Assembly (NCBI RefSeq): GCF_026167545.1
Contig: NZ_CP110678.1
Span: 679,501 to 743,500 of the forward strand
Source: Sphingomonas sp. S1-29
GTDB lineage: Bacteria; Pseudomonadota; Alphaproteobacteria; Sphingomonadales; Sphingomonadaceae
Reading direction: 5' to 3'
DNA: 64,000 nucleotides
Position numbers and translations under genes: made by a program. The notes below the pieces were generated by a model. The model was given only the letters and a program-made list of their open reading frames with translations. It was not told where the DNA came from and made no database searches. Positions within the stretch are counted from its first letter, which is position 1. Every line of letters begins with the position of its first letter. Shown here piece after piece: positions 18,832 through 27,029 of this stretch.

Positions 18832-19095
18832 ATGGAACGCTATGAGGTCGATGCCGACGCGCGGTTGATCCCGATGCTCGACGCCGTAGCGCGCGGCGAA
18901 GCGGTGGTCATCCGACGTGCTGGTCAAGTAGTCGCAACGGTCGAACCGGTGCGCACCGACGCCGATGCCGCCGACGCTCCGTTTTCGCTCGAAGGGCTCA
19001 AGCAGCTCGAAGCGTTGCGCGCCATGGTCCGCGGCTCAGGAGTCACCGACGCCGCATTGCTGGTACGCGAGATGCGCGAAGCCGACGAGCATTGA
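18832..19095 (+). CDS. Orphan type II antitoxin, Phd/YefM-like
   Basis: An 87-residue antitoxin-like protein. The N-terminal half, MERYEVDADARLIPMLDAVARGEAVVIRRAGQVVA, is a Phd/YefM DNA-binding fold: a strand, a helix with LIPMLDAVARGE, then the RRAGQVVATV hairpin. The C-terminal half is the toxin-binding tail (LEGLKQLEALRAMVRGSG...). Such antitoxins block a cognate toxin and repress their own operon. The stop overlaps the start of a VapC-like frame at 19092 that is broken, so the antitoxin appears to have lost its partner. It is intact and shows no frameshift. Divergent to ettA by about 100 bp. Confidence 0.85.
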   Translation: MERYEVDADARLIPMLDAVARGEAVVIRRAGQVVATVEPVRTDADAADAPFSLEGLKQLEALRAMVRGSGVTDAALLVREMREADEH

Positions 19096-19267
19096 TCGCG
19101 CTGTTCGATACAAGCGTCATCGTCTGCCTGATCCTCCAGGAAAGCGGTTATCAGCGCGCCGCATCGGCTGCCCGATCGTTTCGCTCGACCGAATTCAGCT
19201 GCGCGCGGCGCTCGCCTGTGGCGTGGTGCCGCTACACCCCCTTGAAATCGCCAATGCCGGAGAATGA
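19092..19267 (+). pseudogene. Decayed VapC-type PIN toxin with internal deletion
   Basis: Starting with a TTG that overlaps the antitoxin stop, the frame reads LIALFDTSVIVCLILQESGY, the N-terminus of a PIN-domain toxin with its first catalytic Asp (codon 6) in FDTSVIV. About 20 codons later the similarity stops. The end of a PIN domain (PIVSLDRIQLRAALACGVVP, then LHPLE) resumes in another frame and runs to a stop at 19265-19267. The full toxin should have about 130 residues; only about 58 codons are left, so an internal deletion of roughly 60-75 codons with a frame change is inferred. The junction lies near 19150-19165. The remnant's stop overlaps the start of the following peptidase gene. 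Confidence 0.7.
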
Positions 19268-20646
19268 CTGAAATGCATCGTTGGATCGCCGCACTCGCCC
19301 TTGCGTCCCCGCTTATCCCCGCCACCGCGCAGCAAGTGCCCGACCGGGCCGGCCAGCTCCGCGATGCCGCGCTCGACGATCAGGTCGCCTATGCGATCAC
19401 CGAGGGGCTCACCACCGAGATCGGGCCGCGGCTGGCGGGGACCGAGGCCGAGGAGCGTGCGCGCGCCTGGGCGCTCCAGCGGCTCACCGCGATGGGATTC
19501 AGCAACGTCCGCAACGAACCCTTCCCGCTCAAGACCTGGGTACGCGGCGAAGAGACCGCGGAGATCCTCGCCCCCTTCCCGCAGCCGCTGCGGCTGACCG
19601 CGCTCGGCAATTCGGGCGCCACCCCCGCGCGCGGAATCGAGGGCGAGGTCGTGTATTTCGCGAACTATGACGATCTGCTCGCCGCGCCCGACGGATCGCT
19701 CAAGGGCAAGATCGCGTTCGTCAGTCATGCGATGACGCGGACGCAGGACGGCTCGCAATATGGCACCTATGGCGTCGTGCGGCGCGCTGGACCGGGCGTA
19801 GCCGCCAAGAAGGGCGCGGCAGCGATCCTGATCCGCTCGATCGGCACCGACAGCCACCGCAACCCGCACGCCGGCGGCACCAACTTCCCCGAGGGCGTCA
19901 CCGCGATCCCCGCGGCTGCGCTGTCGATCCCCGATGCCGAACAGCTCGAGCGGGTGATCCAACGCGGCCAGCCGGTGCGGCTGAAACTGACGCTCACCCC
20001 GCGCGCGATCGGCACCCGCGAGTCGGGCAATGTCATCGCCGAAGTGCCCGGCAGCGACCCGGCGGCGGGAATCGTGCTGGTGGCCTGCCACCTCGACAGC
20101 TGGGATCTGGCGACCGGCGCGTTCGACGATGCCGCGGGCTGCGGGATCGTCACCGCGGCGGCGAAGCGGATCATGGACGCAGGACAGCCGCGCCGGACGA
20201 TCCGCATCCTATGGGCCGGCGCCGAGGAAGTCGGCATCTTCGGCGGACGCGCCTATTTCGAGAAGCACAAGGCCGAGCGGCATGTAGCGGCGGCCGAATC
20301 CGATTTCGGCGCCGATCGCGTCTGGCGGGTCGATACTAGCTTCGCGCCCGCCGCCAAGCCCGTCGTCGACCGGCTGAAGGCCGCGCTGCTGCCGCTCGGC
20401 ATCGCTGCCGGCGCGGCGCCCGCCACCGGGGGCGCCGACGTGTCGGCGGTCATCGCCGCGGGAACCCCGGGGATCGACCTGCAACAGGACGGCACGCGCT
20501 ATTTCGACCTGCACCACACCCCCGACGACACGCTCGACAAGATCGACCCTGTGCAGATGCAGCAAAACGTAGCGGCATGGACCGCGATGCTGGCGGTCGT
20601 CGCCGACGCACCCGAGGACATCGGCATGCGAAATGCGGCGAATTGA
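19264..20646 (+). CDS. M28 family metallopeptidase, exported
   Basis: A 460-residue aminopeptidase/carboxypeptidase-like enzyme. The N-terminal segment WIAALALASPLIPATAQQ is a signal peptide. A PA-like insert lies at about 110-220 (GEVVYFANYDDLLAAP..., KKGAAAILIRSIG). The M28 zinc site follows: ACHLDSWDLATGAFDDAAGC (His and bridging Asp near 280-290), the general-base Glu and ligand in LWAGAEEVGIFGGRAY, and HHTPDDTLDKID near the C-terminus. All expected ligands are present. Two starts are possible (19264 or 19273); the first overlaps the toxin remnant's stop by four bases. It is probably cleaving peptides in the periplasm. Confidence 0.93.
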   Translation: MTEMHRWIAALALASPLIPATAQQVPDRAGQLRDAALDDQVAYAITEGLTTEIGPRLAGTEAEERARAWALQRLTAMGFSNVRNEPFPLKTWVRGEETAEILAPFPQPLRLTALGNSGATPARGIEGEVVYFANYDDLLAAPDGSLKGKIAFVSHAMTRTQDGSQYGTYGVVRRAGPGVAAKKGAAAILIRSIGTDSHRNPHAGGTNFPEGVTAIPAAALSIPDAEQLERVIQRGQPVRLKLTLTPRAIGTRESGNVIAEVPGSDPAAGIVLVACHLDSWDLATGAFDDAAGCGIVTAAAKRIMDAGQPRRTIRILWAGAEEVGIFGGRAYFEKHKAERHVAAAESDFGADRVWRVDTSFAPAAKPVVDRLKAALLPLGIAAGAAPATGGADVSAVIAAGTPGIDLQQDGTRYFDLHHTPDDTLDKIDPVQMQQNVAAWTAMLAVVADAPEDIGMRNAAN

Positions 20647-20782
20647 GGCACTCGGCACCCCCCAAAGCTTGCTGGTGGATGAATTTGACGTTGACCTGCC
20701 ACGCTGCATCGCTAAATGCGGCATCTTCGTGACGGCATTCGGGCCGGATGCGAAACAGATTATTGCTTGGGAGCAATCGCAC

Positions 20783-21049
20783 ATGAAGAAGATGGTTCTT
20801 GTCGCTGCTGCCGCCGGCCTGATGTCTCTGGCGGCGTGCAACCAGGGTACCCCTGCTGAGAACGCAGGCGACGCCATGGCGGCCAACCTGGAAATGGAAG
20901 CCGACAACATGGAAATGATGGCCGACAACGCCACCACCGAGTCGGAAGCCATGATGCTCGAGAACGCTGCCGACAACCTCGAAGAGGCTGCCGACAACGC
21001 TGACGACATGGGCGAGATGGACGGTTCGAACGTCGTCAACGCTATGTAA
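20783..21049 (+). CDS. Small acidic lipoprotein with ADN/Met-rich tail
   Basis: An 88-residue protein. MKKMVLVAAAAGLMSLAACN is a lipoprotein signal (lipobox LAAC). The mature part is acidic and built of near-repeats of Ala-Asp-Asn and Glu/Met heptads (MEADNMEMMADN, LENAADNLEEAADNADDM), which should form an amphipathic or coiled-coil helix somewhat like Lpp-type rods. It has no catalytic motif and its function is unknown. A start at 20783 is preferred over the frame start at 20633 because the signal begins there. A strong intrinsic terminator follows, which suggests a highly expressed single gene. Confidence 0.82.
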   Translation: MKKMVLVAAAAGLMSLAACNQGTPAENAGDAMAANLEMEADNMEMMADNATTESEAMMLENAADNLEEAADNADDMGEMDGSNVVNAM

Positions 21050-21090
21050 TCGGCTCGGTCGTCGCTTGCGGCGACCGAACAGGTTTTAGG

Positions 21091-21123
21091 AAAAGGGGCG
21101 TCCCATGCGGGGCGCCCCTTTTT
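21091..21123 (+). terminator. Intrinsic terminator of the small lipoprotein gene
   Basis: Stem AAAAGGGGCG (21091-21100) pairs with CGCCCCTTTT (21113-21122), loop of about 12 bases, followed by T residues to 21123. It is 40 bp past the stop codon at 21049. Confidence 0.85.
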
Positions 21124-21137
21124 CGTTGCGGCAGTAA

Positions 21138-21263
21138 CTCCCCTCCCTGGAAGGGAGGGGTCGGGGGTGGGTCGCGTGCGCGAGATACGCCCGAGCCAGC
21201 CGAGCCGCTCGCCGTAGCTCCAGGTGCCTACCCTCCCCCTGCCCCCTACCAGGAAGGGTCACT
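21138..21263. repeat. Family A inverted-pair element, right arm degenerate
   Basis: Left arm CTCCCCTCCCTGGAAGGGAG-GGGTCGGGGGTGGGT (21138-21172), then a spacer with CGAGATACG like the other copies. The right arm CCTACCCTCCCCCTGCCCCC-TACCAGGAAGGGT (21227-21259) is more diverged than at 10489 or 43153. It overlaps the end of the GH144-like gene. Confidence 0.8.
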
Positions 21264-22729
21264 CAGCCCAGCCACCCCCCGCTAAACCCAGCACGCGCCA
21301 GCCCGCGGCGGATGTGCGGATTGCGCTGCATCGTCTTCCACACCAGCCCCGAACGATGGTTCTCGATCATCGCAACGATCGGCCCCTGATCGATCCCCAG
21401 ATAGTCCTTGTCGACCCAGCCGACGCCGGGCCGAATCGCGCCATGCTTGAGCCGCTCGGGCGGCCGCGCGGTGAGCGTCGGGTTGAAGGAATCGAGGAAG
21501 CCATATTTGTCGTATACCCCGGCGCCGTAGCGCGCGTAGATCGCGCTGACCGCGGGTTCGACGATCTCGGGGGCGAAGGGCAGCGAGCCGAGCAACGCGG
21601 TCGGCGCCAAGGTGCCGTCGTCGCGTTCTCCCGGCCCCCGTGCGGAGTAGCTGAAGAAGTCGCGCTTGCGCCCGGCGATCGTCATCGGGAAGTCGCCGGG
21701 GCCATCGCACGCGGTCAGCCCCCAGCAGTCGGCGCCATAGCCTACCCAGCCGCCCGCGTTCTCGATCGCATAGGCGCGCTGCGCATAGGTCGCGCGGCGG
21801 CTATTCTCGAAATAGTCGATCCCCTTGGCCGCGATGTAACCGTCCTGGATGCCGCGAAAATCGACCCAGACATGGCTGTATTGGTGGCCGAACATCGGCG
21901 CGAACTGCAGATGCGGCTCGCCCCAGCGATTGCCCCAGCTCGGCTCGAACCGCTCGGTCCATGCCTGCCACGTGCCGTCGGCGAGCGGATGAGTCGGCGA
22001 TCCCAGCCCCAGGATGTAGAGGATCATCCCCTCATTATAGATATCCCAATCGCTCGGGATGAACCCGCTCTCGGGATGCCAGCCCATCGACACCAACGGC
22101 GCGCGCGGCGTTGCCCAGGGCCATTCAATCGCGCTGTAGAGCTGCTCGGCGAGCGCGCGGATCCGCGCCTCGGCGGGATCGTCGGCGCGGTCGAACCAGC
22201 TCTGCGCGAACAGCACCCCAGCCATCAGCAGCGCGGTGTCGATCGTCGACAGTTCGGCGCGCGCAAAGCGCAGCCCCTTCGTCACGCCGAGGAAATGATA
22301 GAAGAACCCCCGATAGCCGCTGGTGCCCTCCCCCTCGCCCATCGGCGCGGCGGCTAGGAATTCGAGCGTCGCCAGTGTCCGGTCGCGCGCAGCGGCACGC
22401 GTTACCCAGCCATGCGTCGCACCGATCGGATAGGCGGTGAGCGCATAGCCGACCGCCGCGATCGACGCGAAGGACGGGGTCGGCCAACGATCGGGCGCCA
22501 GCCCCGTCTTGGGATCGGTGGTTTCCCAAAAAAAGCGAAAGGCGCGGCGCTGGATATCGTCGAGCAGCGGATTGACGGGCACATCGGGGTTGGGAAGATT
22601 GTCGAGCGCGGTCCAGCCATCGACGGCGATGCGCGGATCGCCAAGACTATCGGCGCGCGGCGCGCAGCCTGCCATGAAGCCACCGAGGCCAAGTCCCGCC
22701 GTGGCCATGAATTGGCGTTTGTTCAGCAA
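21263..22729 (-). CDS. Glucoamylase-like (GH144 / PF10091) lipoprotein, probable beta-1,2-glucanase
   Basis: A 488-residue exported protein. MLNKRQFMATAGLGLGGFMA is followed by GC, so a lipobox (FMAGC) anchors it to a membrane. The rest is the (alpha/alpha)6-barrel glucoamylase-like family PF10091, seen in RRAFRFFWETTDPKTGLAPDRW, SIAAVGYALTAYPIG, RGFFYHFLGVTKGLR, DIYNEGMILYILGLGSP and PMFGHQYSHVWVDFRGIQD. The characterised founder of GH144, from Chitinophaga, is an endo-beta-1,2-glucanase, and other members act on beta-linked glucans, so this is the best guess rather than proof. It is the last gene of a leftward lacI, TonB receptor, GH144 run and is expected to chop glucan at the cell surface before uptake. 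Confidence 0.82.
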   Translation of the reverse strand: MLNKRQFMATAGLGLGGFMAGCAPRADSLGDPRIAVDGWTALDNLPNPDVPVNPLLDDIQRRAFRFFWETTDPKTGLAPDRWPTPSFASIAAVGYALTAYPIGATHGWVTRAAARDRTLATLEFLAAAPMGEGEGTSGYRGFFYHFLGVTKGLRFARAELSTIDTALLMAGVLFAQSWFDRADDPAEARIRALAEQLYSAIEWPWATPRAPLVSMGWHPESGFIPSDWDIYNEGMILYILGLGSPTHPLADGTWQAWTERFEPSWGNRWGEPHLQFAPMFGHQYSHVWVDFRGIQDGYIAAKGIDYFENSRRATYAQRAYAIENAGGWVGYGADCWGLTACDGPGDFPMTIAGRKRDFFSYSARGPGERDDGTLAPTALLGSLPFAPEIVEPAVSAIYARYGAGVYDKYGFLDSFNPTLTARPPERLKHGAIRPGVGWVDKDYLGIDQGPIVAMIENHRSGLVWKTMQRNPHIRRGLARAGFSGGWLG

Positions 22730-22811
22730 ATGCAGCTCCCAGGGTTACGCTAAGATACAAAAGCCCGGGACAGGCAGTAGGGGGGCACGGCCCGTCCCGG
22801 CAGGTAACGGA

Positions 22812-25800
22812 TTAGAAGCGATAGCCGACGCGGAACTGGATGCGCCGCGGCAGCGTGAGCAGGTTGAAGCCGATATCGGCGGGGTTGAGCGGATCCTGCA
22901 GCTCGCCGGTATTGGGGTTGATGTTGCGGTTGATCCCCTCGTCGAAGCCCGAGAAGTTGTTGTTGTTGAAAGCGTTCAACAGGTCGACGGCAAGCTCGAG
23001 CTCGTCGCCGCCGAAGATCGGGATCTTGTTCGACAGCGTCAGGTTGACTTCGCAGAAGGCGAAGACGCCAGCGATGCAGTTCTTTTCGGGATAGCCGGCG
23101 AAGAAGGTGCGCTGGCCGGGTTCGGTCCCTTCGGTGACGTCGGTGATGTTATACGCCTGGCCACTGCCGAAGGTGTTGAGCATCGATCCCTGGAAGCCGA
23201 ACGGCAGATCGACGATGCCCGACACGACCAGGCGATGCCGCTCGTCGCCGCCGGCAGTGCGCCAGCCATAATCGTCGGGGGTCAACTCATCGAGGCTGAA
23301 GGCCCCGTTGCCGTTCAGCTCGGACTTGCTGAGCGTGTAGGCGATATTGAGGCCCCAACCCGAGCTGCGCGTGTAATTCTTGTCGATCGTCAGGAACATC
23401 GCCTTGTAGCGGGTGTCGAGCCCGTCAAAGCCGATCAGGACGTTCGAATAGCCATTGGCCACCGCGGGTGCGGTGTTGCAGCAGGTGCCAAGACCATTGT
23501 TGTTCCGCGTGGCGAACAGGTTGGTATAGCCATTGCGACCGCGCTGATACGACCCCGACAGCGAGACCTGGAACGGCCCTACCTTCTGGCGGACGCCCAG
23601 GCTGAACTGGTCGTTGACCGGCGGTTGCGCGTCGTTCTTGACCGCGAACAATTCGGGCAGGCCGGTTTCGGGGCGGGTCGAGATCAGACCGATCAGACCA
23701 TCGCGGGTCAGGTAGGAATCGTTCCACTGGACCGTCGGCAGGCCGCGGCGCGGCTGGCCATCGGGCGAGAAGCGGAACACACCGATCGGGTTGATCGTCC
23801 GCGACAGCTCGTCGACGGTATTGTTGAAGCTGTTGCGGTCATAATAGCGCCCGGCACCGCCGAAGATGACGGTGTTTTCGGTACCGAACAGGTCGTAGGA
23901 GAAGCCGAACCGCGGCGCGATTGCACCGGCGAACGGCTTCCGGTTGGTGCCGGTGCTGATGTAGTTGTCGGGATCGAAATACGACGTCGCAGGAAGCGCG
24001 CGCAGCGCTGCGACCGCCGCGGGCGGGGTCACATAGTCATTGTTGAAGCCGTTGGTTTCATAGTCCCAGCGCACACCCAGGTTCAGCTGGAGCCGATCGG
24101 TGACGTCCCAATCGTCCTGCAGATACAGGCCGACCTGCGTGTTCGAGCTGTAGATTCGACCATTACCGAGGCCGAGCCGCGCTTCCGAAGGGAAAGCGAA
24201 TGTCAGGTCGTCGGCCGGGTTGTTGGGCGTACCGGCATCGTCGGCGCGGTTGAAGGTGTAGCGCGGCTGGATGAACGAGTTGTTGGCGAACTCGATATCG
24301 GTGACCTCGACGCGCGCGCCGAACTTGATCGCGTGGCCGGTCAGCCCGGTATAGGTGATGTCGTCGCGCAGCGTGTAGCCCTGCTGTAGCTCGCGCCGGG
24401 TAGAATCCTTGCCGCCATATACGATCACGCCAGCATAATCGAAGGTGGGCAAACCTGGATTGATCGAGGTCGGGTTGAACTCGTAGTTCAGATAGTTCGC
24501 GTTGAATTCATTGATGAAGTCATCGCCATTATAGGTCCATTTGAACAGATAGGTATCGACCAGGTTGATCTTGTTCTCGGCATTCTCGAACGACGTGTTG
24601 CCGCCGAAGCCCTGGATGTCAGTTTCCTCGCGACGGCTGAACGACAGATCGAAGATCTGGTTGTCGTCGGGCGTCAGCGTCAGCTTGCCGAAGTAGAAAT
24701 CGCCGCGGAACGGGCTGACGAACGCGCCTTCGAACTCGGACAGGCTGCGGCCCGAAAACTGCTCGAACTCCTGGATCGCTGCGGGCGCGCCGGTGCTGTT
24801 GACGTTGAACGCGCGATCCTGGTCGTTGCCTTCATAGGCCGCGAAGAAGAACAATTTGTCCTTGATGATCGGGCCGCCCAGCGAGATGCCATATTGCTTG
24901 CGCTCGAACGCCGGCTTGGGGTTGCCATTCTGGACGTCGAGGAAGCCGATCTCGGTGAGCGAACGATCGGTATATTGGCCGAAGACCTCACCCTTGAACT
25001 CGTTGGTGCCCGATTTGGTCACCGAGGTGATGATCGCCGATCCGGCCTGCTCATATTCGGCCTTGTAGTTCTGCGTCAGGACGCGGAATTCCTGGACCGC
25101 GAGCTGGCCGAAGGGATTGCCGCGGCTGTTCTGCTGGCCGGCGACGCCGCCTTCGCGGGTCTTGTTCTTCAGGCTGACGCCGTCGATGAAGACGTTGACC
25201 TGGCTCGCGGGCGACGCGCCCGACTGGAAGCCCTTGTCGGTTTCGCTGTCGTTGAAGCGGACGCCGGGGGCGAGCGCAGCGAACGACAGGAAGTTGCGGT
25301 CGGTCTGCGGCAGGATACGGATCTGCGCCTGCGACACGTTGGTGGCTACTTCGCTGGTGCGCGTTTCGGAGAGCGCCGAACCGGTGACGACGATATCGCC
25401 TTCCTGTGCGGTCTGGTCGCCGCCGACGCTGATGTCGCCTTCGGCCGGGGCTTCGCCATCGGCCGCCGCGGCGCCGAGCTGCGCGTCGAGCGTCGCCGAC
25501 TGGCCGATCGCGACCGTCACCAGGCGTTCGAAGGTGCTGCCGTCGCTACCCGCGATCGTCACGCGATATTCGCCGGTGCGCACGCCGTTGAGGATATACG
25601 CGCCGTTCGCCGCGGTGGTCGCGGTGCGGGTGATGTTGTTTGCGGTCGCCACCGCGGTGACGGTTGCGCCGGCAACGGGCGCGCCCGACGCGTCGGTCAC
25701 GGTGCCGCGGATGCTCGCGGTCGTTGTCTGCGCGGCGGCGGGGGCCGCCATAACGACGGTACCGCCGAGCGCGGTTGCGCTGGCGAGGAAAAGTCGGAAT

Positions 25801-25817
25801 GCCTGTGTCGTCTTCAT
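22812..25817 (-). CDS. TonB-dependent receptor with N-terminal carboxypeptidase-regulatory-like domain
   Basis: A 1001-residue outer-membrane protein. A signal peptide (to about residue 29, AAPAAAQ) is followed by a CarboxypepD_reg-like beta domain (about 35-105, IRGTVTDASGAPVAGATVTAV), a plug region (about 140-270, SETRTSEVATNVSQAQIRIL, VFIDGVSLKNKTREGG) and a barrel ending in the terminal strand RRIQFRVGYRF with the C-terminal Phe. It belongs to the Oar-like, SusC-related group used for glycan uptake. It lies between the LacI regulator upstream and the GH144-like enzyme downstream, so it is the likely importer of the glucan fragments. Confidence 0.93.
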   Translation of the reverse strand: MKTTQAFRLFLASATALGGTVVMAAPAAAQTTTASIRGTVTDASGAPVAGATVTAVATANNITRTATTAANGAYILNGVRTGEYRVTIAGSDGSTFERLVTVAIGQSATLDAQLGAAAADGEAPAEGDISVGGDQTAQEGDIVVTGSALSETRTSEVATNVSQAQIRILPQTDRNFLSFAALAPGVRFNDSETDKGFQSGASPASQVNVFIDGVSLKNKTREGGVAGQQNSRGNPFGQLAVQEFRVLTQNYKAEYEQAGSAIITSVTKSGTNEFKGEVFGQYTDRSLTEIGFLDVQNGNPKPAFERKQYGISLGGPIIKDKLFFFAAYEGNDQDRAFNVNSTGAPAAIQEFEQFSGRSLSEFEGAFVSPFRGDFYFGKLTLTPDDNQIFDLSFSRREETDIQGFGGNTSFENAENKINLVDTYLFKWTYNGDDFINEFNANYLNYEFNPTSINPGLPTFDYAGVIVYGGKDSTRRELQQGYTLRDDITYTGLTGHAIKFGARVEVTDIEFANNSFIQPRYTFNRADDAGTPNNPADDLTFAFPSEARLGLGNGRIYSSNTQVGLYLQDDWDVTDRLQLNLGVRWDYETNGFNNDYVTPPAAVAALRALPATSYFDPDNYISTGTNRKPFAGAIAPRFGFSYDLFGTENTVIFGGAGRYYDRNSFNNTVDELSRTINPIGVFRFSPDGQPRRGLPTVQWNDSYLTRDGLIGLISTRPETGLPELFAVKNDAQPPVNDQFSLGVRQKVGPFQVSLSGSYQRGRNGYTNLFATRNNNGLGTCCNTAPAVANGYSNVLIGFDGLDTRYKAMFLTIDKNYTRSSGWGLNIAYTLSKSELNGNGAFSLDELTPDDYGWRTAGGDERHRLVVSGIVDLPFGFQGSMLNTFGSGQAYNITDVTEGTEPGQRTFFAGYPEKNCIAGVFAFCEVNLTLSNKIPIFGGDELELAVDLLNAFNNNNFSGFDEGINRNINPNTGELQDPLNPADIGFNLLTLPRRIQFRVGYRF

Positions 25818-25835
25818 GATATCGTTCCCTGCTGA

Positions 25836-25858
25836 CCCCCCTGTTTCCGGGGGTTTTT
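25836..25858. promoter_or_regulatory. G/C hairpin in the leader of the TonB receptor gene
   Basis: CCCCC-CTGTTTCC-GGGGG followed by TTTTT on the plus strand (25836-25858). On the minus strand this lies between the LacI stop and the TonB receptor start, just upstream of the ribosome site. Read on the plus strand it looks like an intrinsic terminator; on the minus strand it would be a leader hairpin without a U-run. Confidence 0.35.
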
Positions 25859-25860
25859 GG

Positions 25861-26853
25861 TTAATTGTGAATCGCGGTGGTCATGCGAACGACCAGCTGC
25901 GGCATGGTCTGTTCGATCTGGGTATCGGTGCCGCCGCCGATCATGTCGGTCAGTCTTGCAACCGCGCGCATCCCGAGCGCTGCGATGTCGATGCGCATCG
26001 TGGTGAGCGACGGCGTTACGAAGCGGGCGAGCGGAATATCATCGAACCCGGCGATCGCGATCCGCCCGGGAACGTCGATGCCCGCGTCGCGCAGCGCCAT
26101 CAGCGCGCCGATCGCCATCATGTCGTTGCCCGCGAAGATCGCATCGACCGGGACGGCGTCGGCGAGCAGCGCCCGCGCGGCACGCTCGCCCGATTCCTCC
26201 TGGAAATCACCTTCGACGATGCGGGGCTCGAGCCCTGCGCGTTCGATCGCGGCGACATAGCCGCGCCGGCGCTCGTCGGCATCGATGTTGCCCGCAGGGC
26301 CGGCGATGTGGACGATGGCGCGGCGGCCGCTCGCCACCAGATGCTCGACCATCACCGCGGCACCGCCGGCATTGTCGACGTGCAACTCGGCGCGCTGCTG
26401 GTGATGCGGCGCGCAGTTCACCAGCACCGCTGGAACGCTGGGGGGCAGGTGCGCGAACAGTTCGTCGGCATCGACATGCGGCGCCATCACCACCATCCCG
26501 TCGACGCGCCCGCGCATCGCCTTGAGCGCAACGATGCCCGAATCGGCATCGGCGTGCATGTTGGTGAGCAATAGCTGGAGCCCGCGTGCGGAGGCTTCGC
26601 GGTCCATGCCGCGCAGGATTTCGGAGAAGAACTCGCCGTGCAGGTCGGGCAGCACGACGCCGATCGACCCGGTGCGCGACAGGCTGAGGTTGCGCGCGCC
26701 GGCATGCGGCACATAGCCCAGCCGGGCGGCGACCGCCTCGACCCGCTGGCGCAATTCGGGGCGGACATTGTCGTGGCCGTTGAGCACGCGCGAAACCGAG
26801 GCGACCGAAACCGCCGCTTCACGCGCAACATCACGGATGGTGGCATTCGCCAT
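25861..26853 (-). CDS. LacI-family transcriptional regulator
   Basis: A 330-residue repressor or activator. The N-terminal HTH reads ATIRDVAREAAVSVASVSRVLNG (about residues 3-25), with the hinge helix VRPELRQRVEAVAARLGYVPH; the rest is a periplasmic-binding-protein-like sugar-sensing domain with IGVVLPDLHGEFFSEIL, VNCAPHH and GFDDIPLARFVTPSLTT. The ATG at 26853 (MANATIRD) was chosen because the HTH begins right after; 19 codons of extension have no family support. It is divergent from the GH3 gene, and a perfect 22-bp palindrome lies between the two starts. It is expected to control both transcripts in response to a glucan-derived sugar. Confidence 0.93.
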   Translation of the reverse strand: MANATIRDVAREAAVSVASVSRVLNGHDNVRPELRQRVEAVAARLGYVPHAGARNLSLSRTGSIGVVLPDLHGEFFSEILRGMDREASARGLQLLLTNMHADADSGIVALKAMRGRVDGMVVMAPHVDADELFAHLPPSVPAVLVNCAPHHQQRAELHVDNAGGAAVMVEHLVASGRRAIVHIAGPAGNIDADERRRGYVAAIERAGLEPRIVEGDFQEESGERAARALLADAVPVDAIFAGNDMMAIGALMALRDAGIDVPGRIAIAGFDDIPLARFVTPSLTTMRIDIAALGMRAVARLTDMIGGGTDTQIEQTMPQLVVRMTTAIHN

Positions 26854-26929
26854 CGTTTCAGACCGGATCCTCAACAGGGTCATCTTCTCGCGGACATTGC
26901 CGGTAAGCACGTTGGCCTACCGATCACCC

Positions 26930-26951
26930 TTGATGTAACCGGTTACATCAA
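26930..26951. promoter_or_regulatory. Perfect palindromic operator for the LacI-family regulator
   Basis: TGATGTAACCGGTTACATCA (26931-26950), extended by T and A to a 22-bp perfect palindrome, with the CG step at its centre typical of LacI-family operators. It sits between the divergent lacI-type gene (start 26853) and the GH3 gene (start 27030), 77 and 79 bp from the two starts. Confidence 0.85.
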
Positions 26952-27029
26952 TCTACAACGCGCATCAACACGATTGATTACGTCACTGCGCTAGCGCGGC
27001 GACAGCACGACGCAGAGAGGATCATCCCG

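Noticed and set aside
19092..19267. A working VapC toxin
   Set aside because: The frame holds only the first 20-25 residues of a PIN domain and the end lies in another frame; most of the fold, including later acidic residues, is missing.
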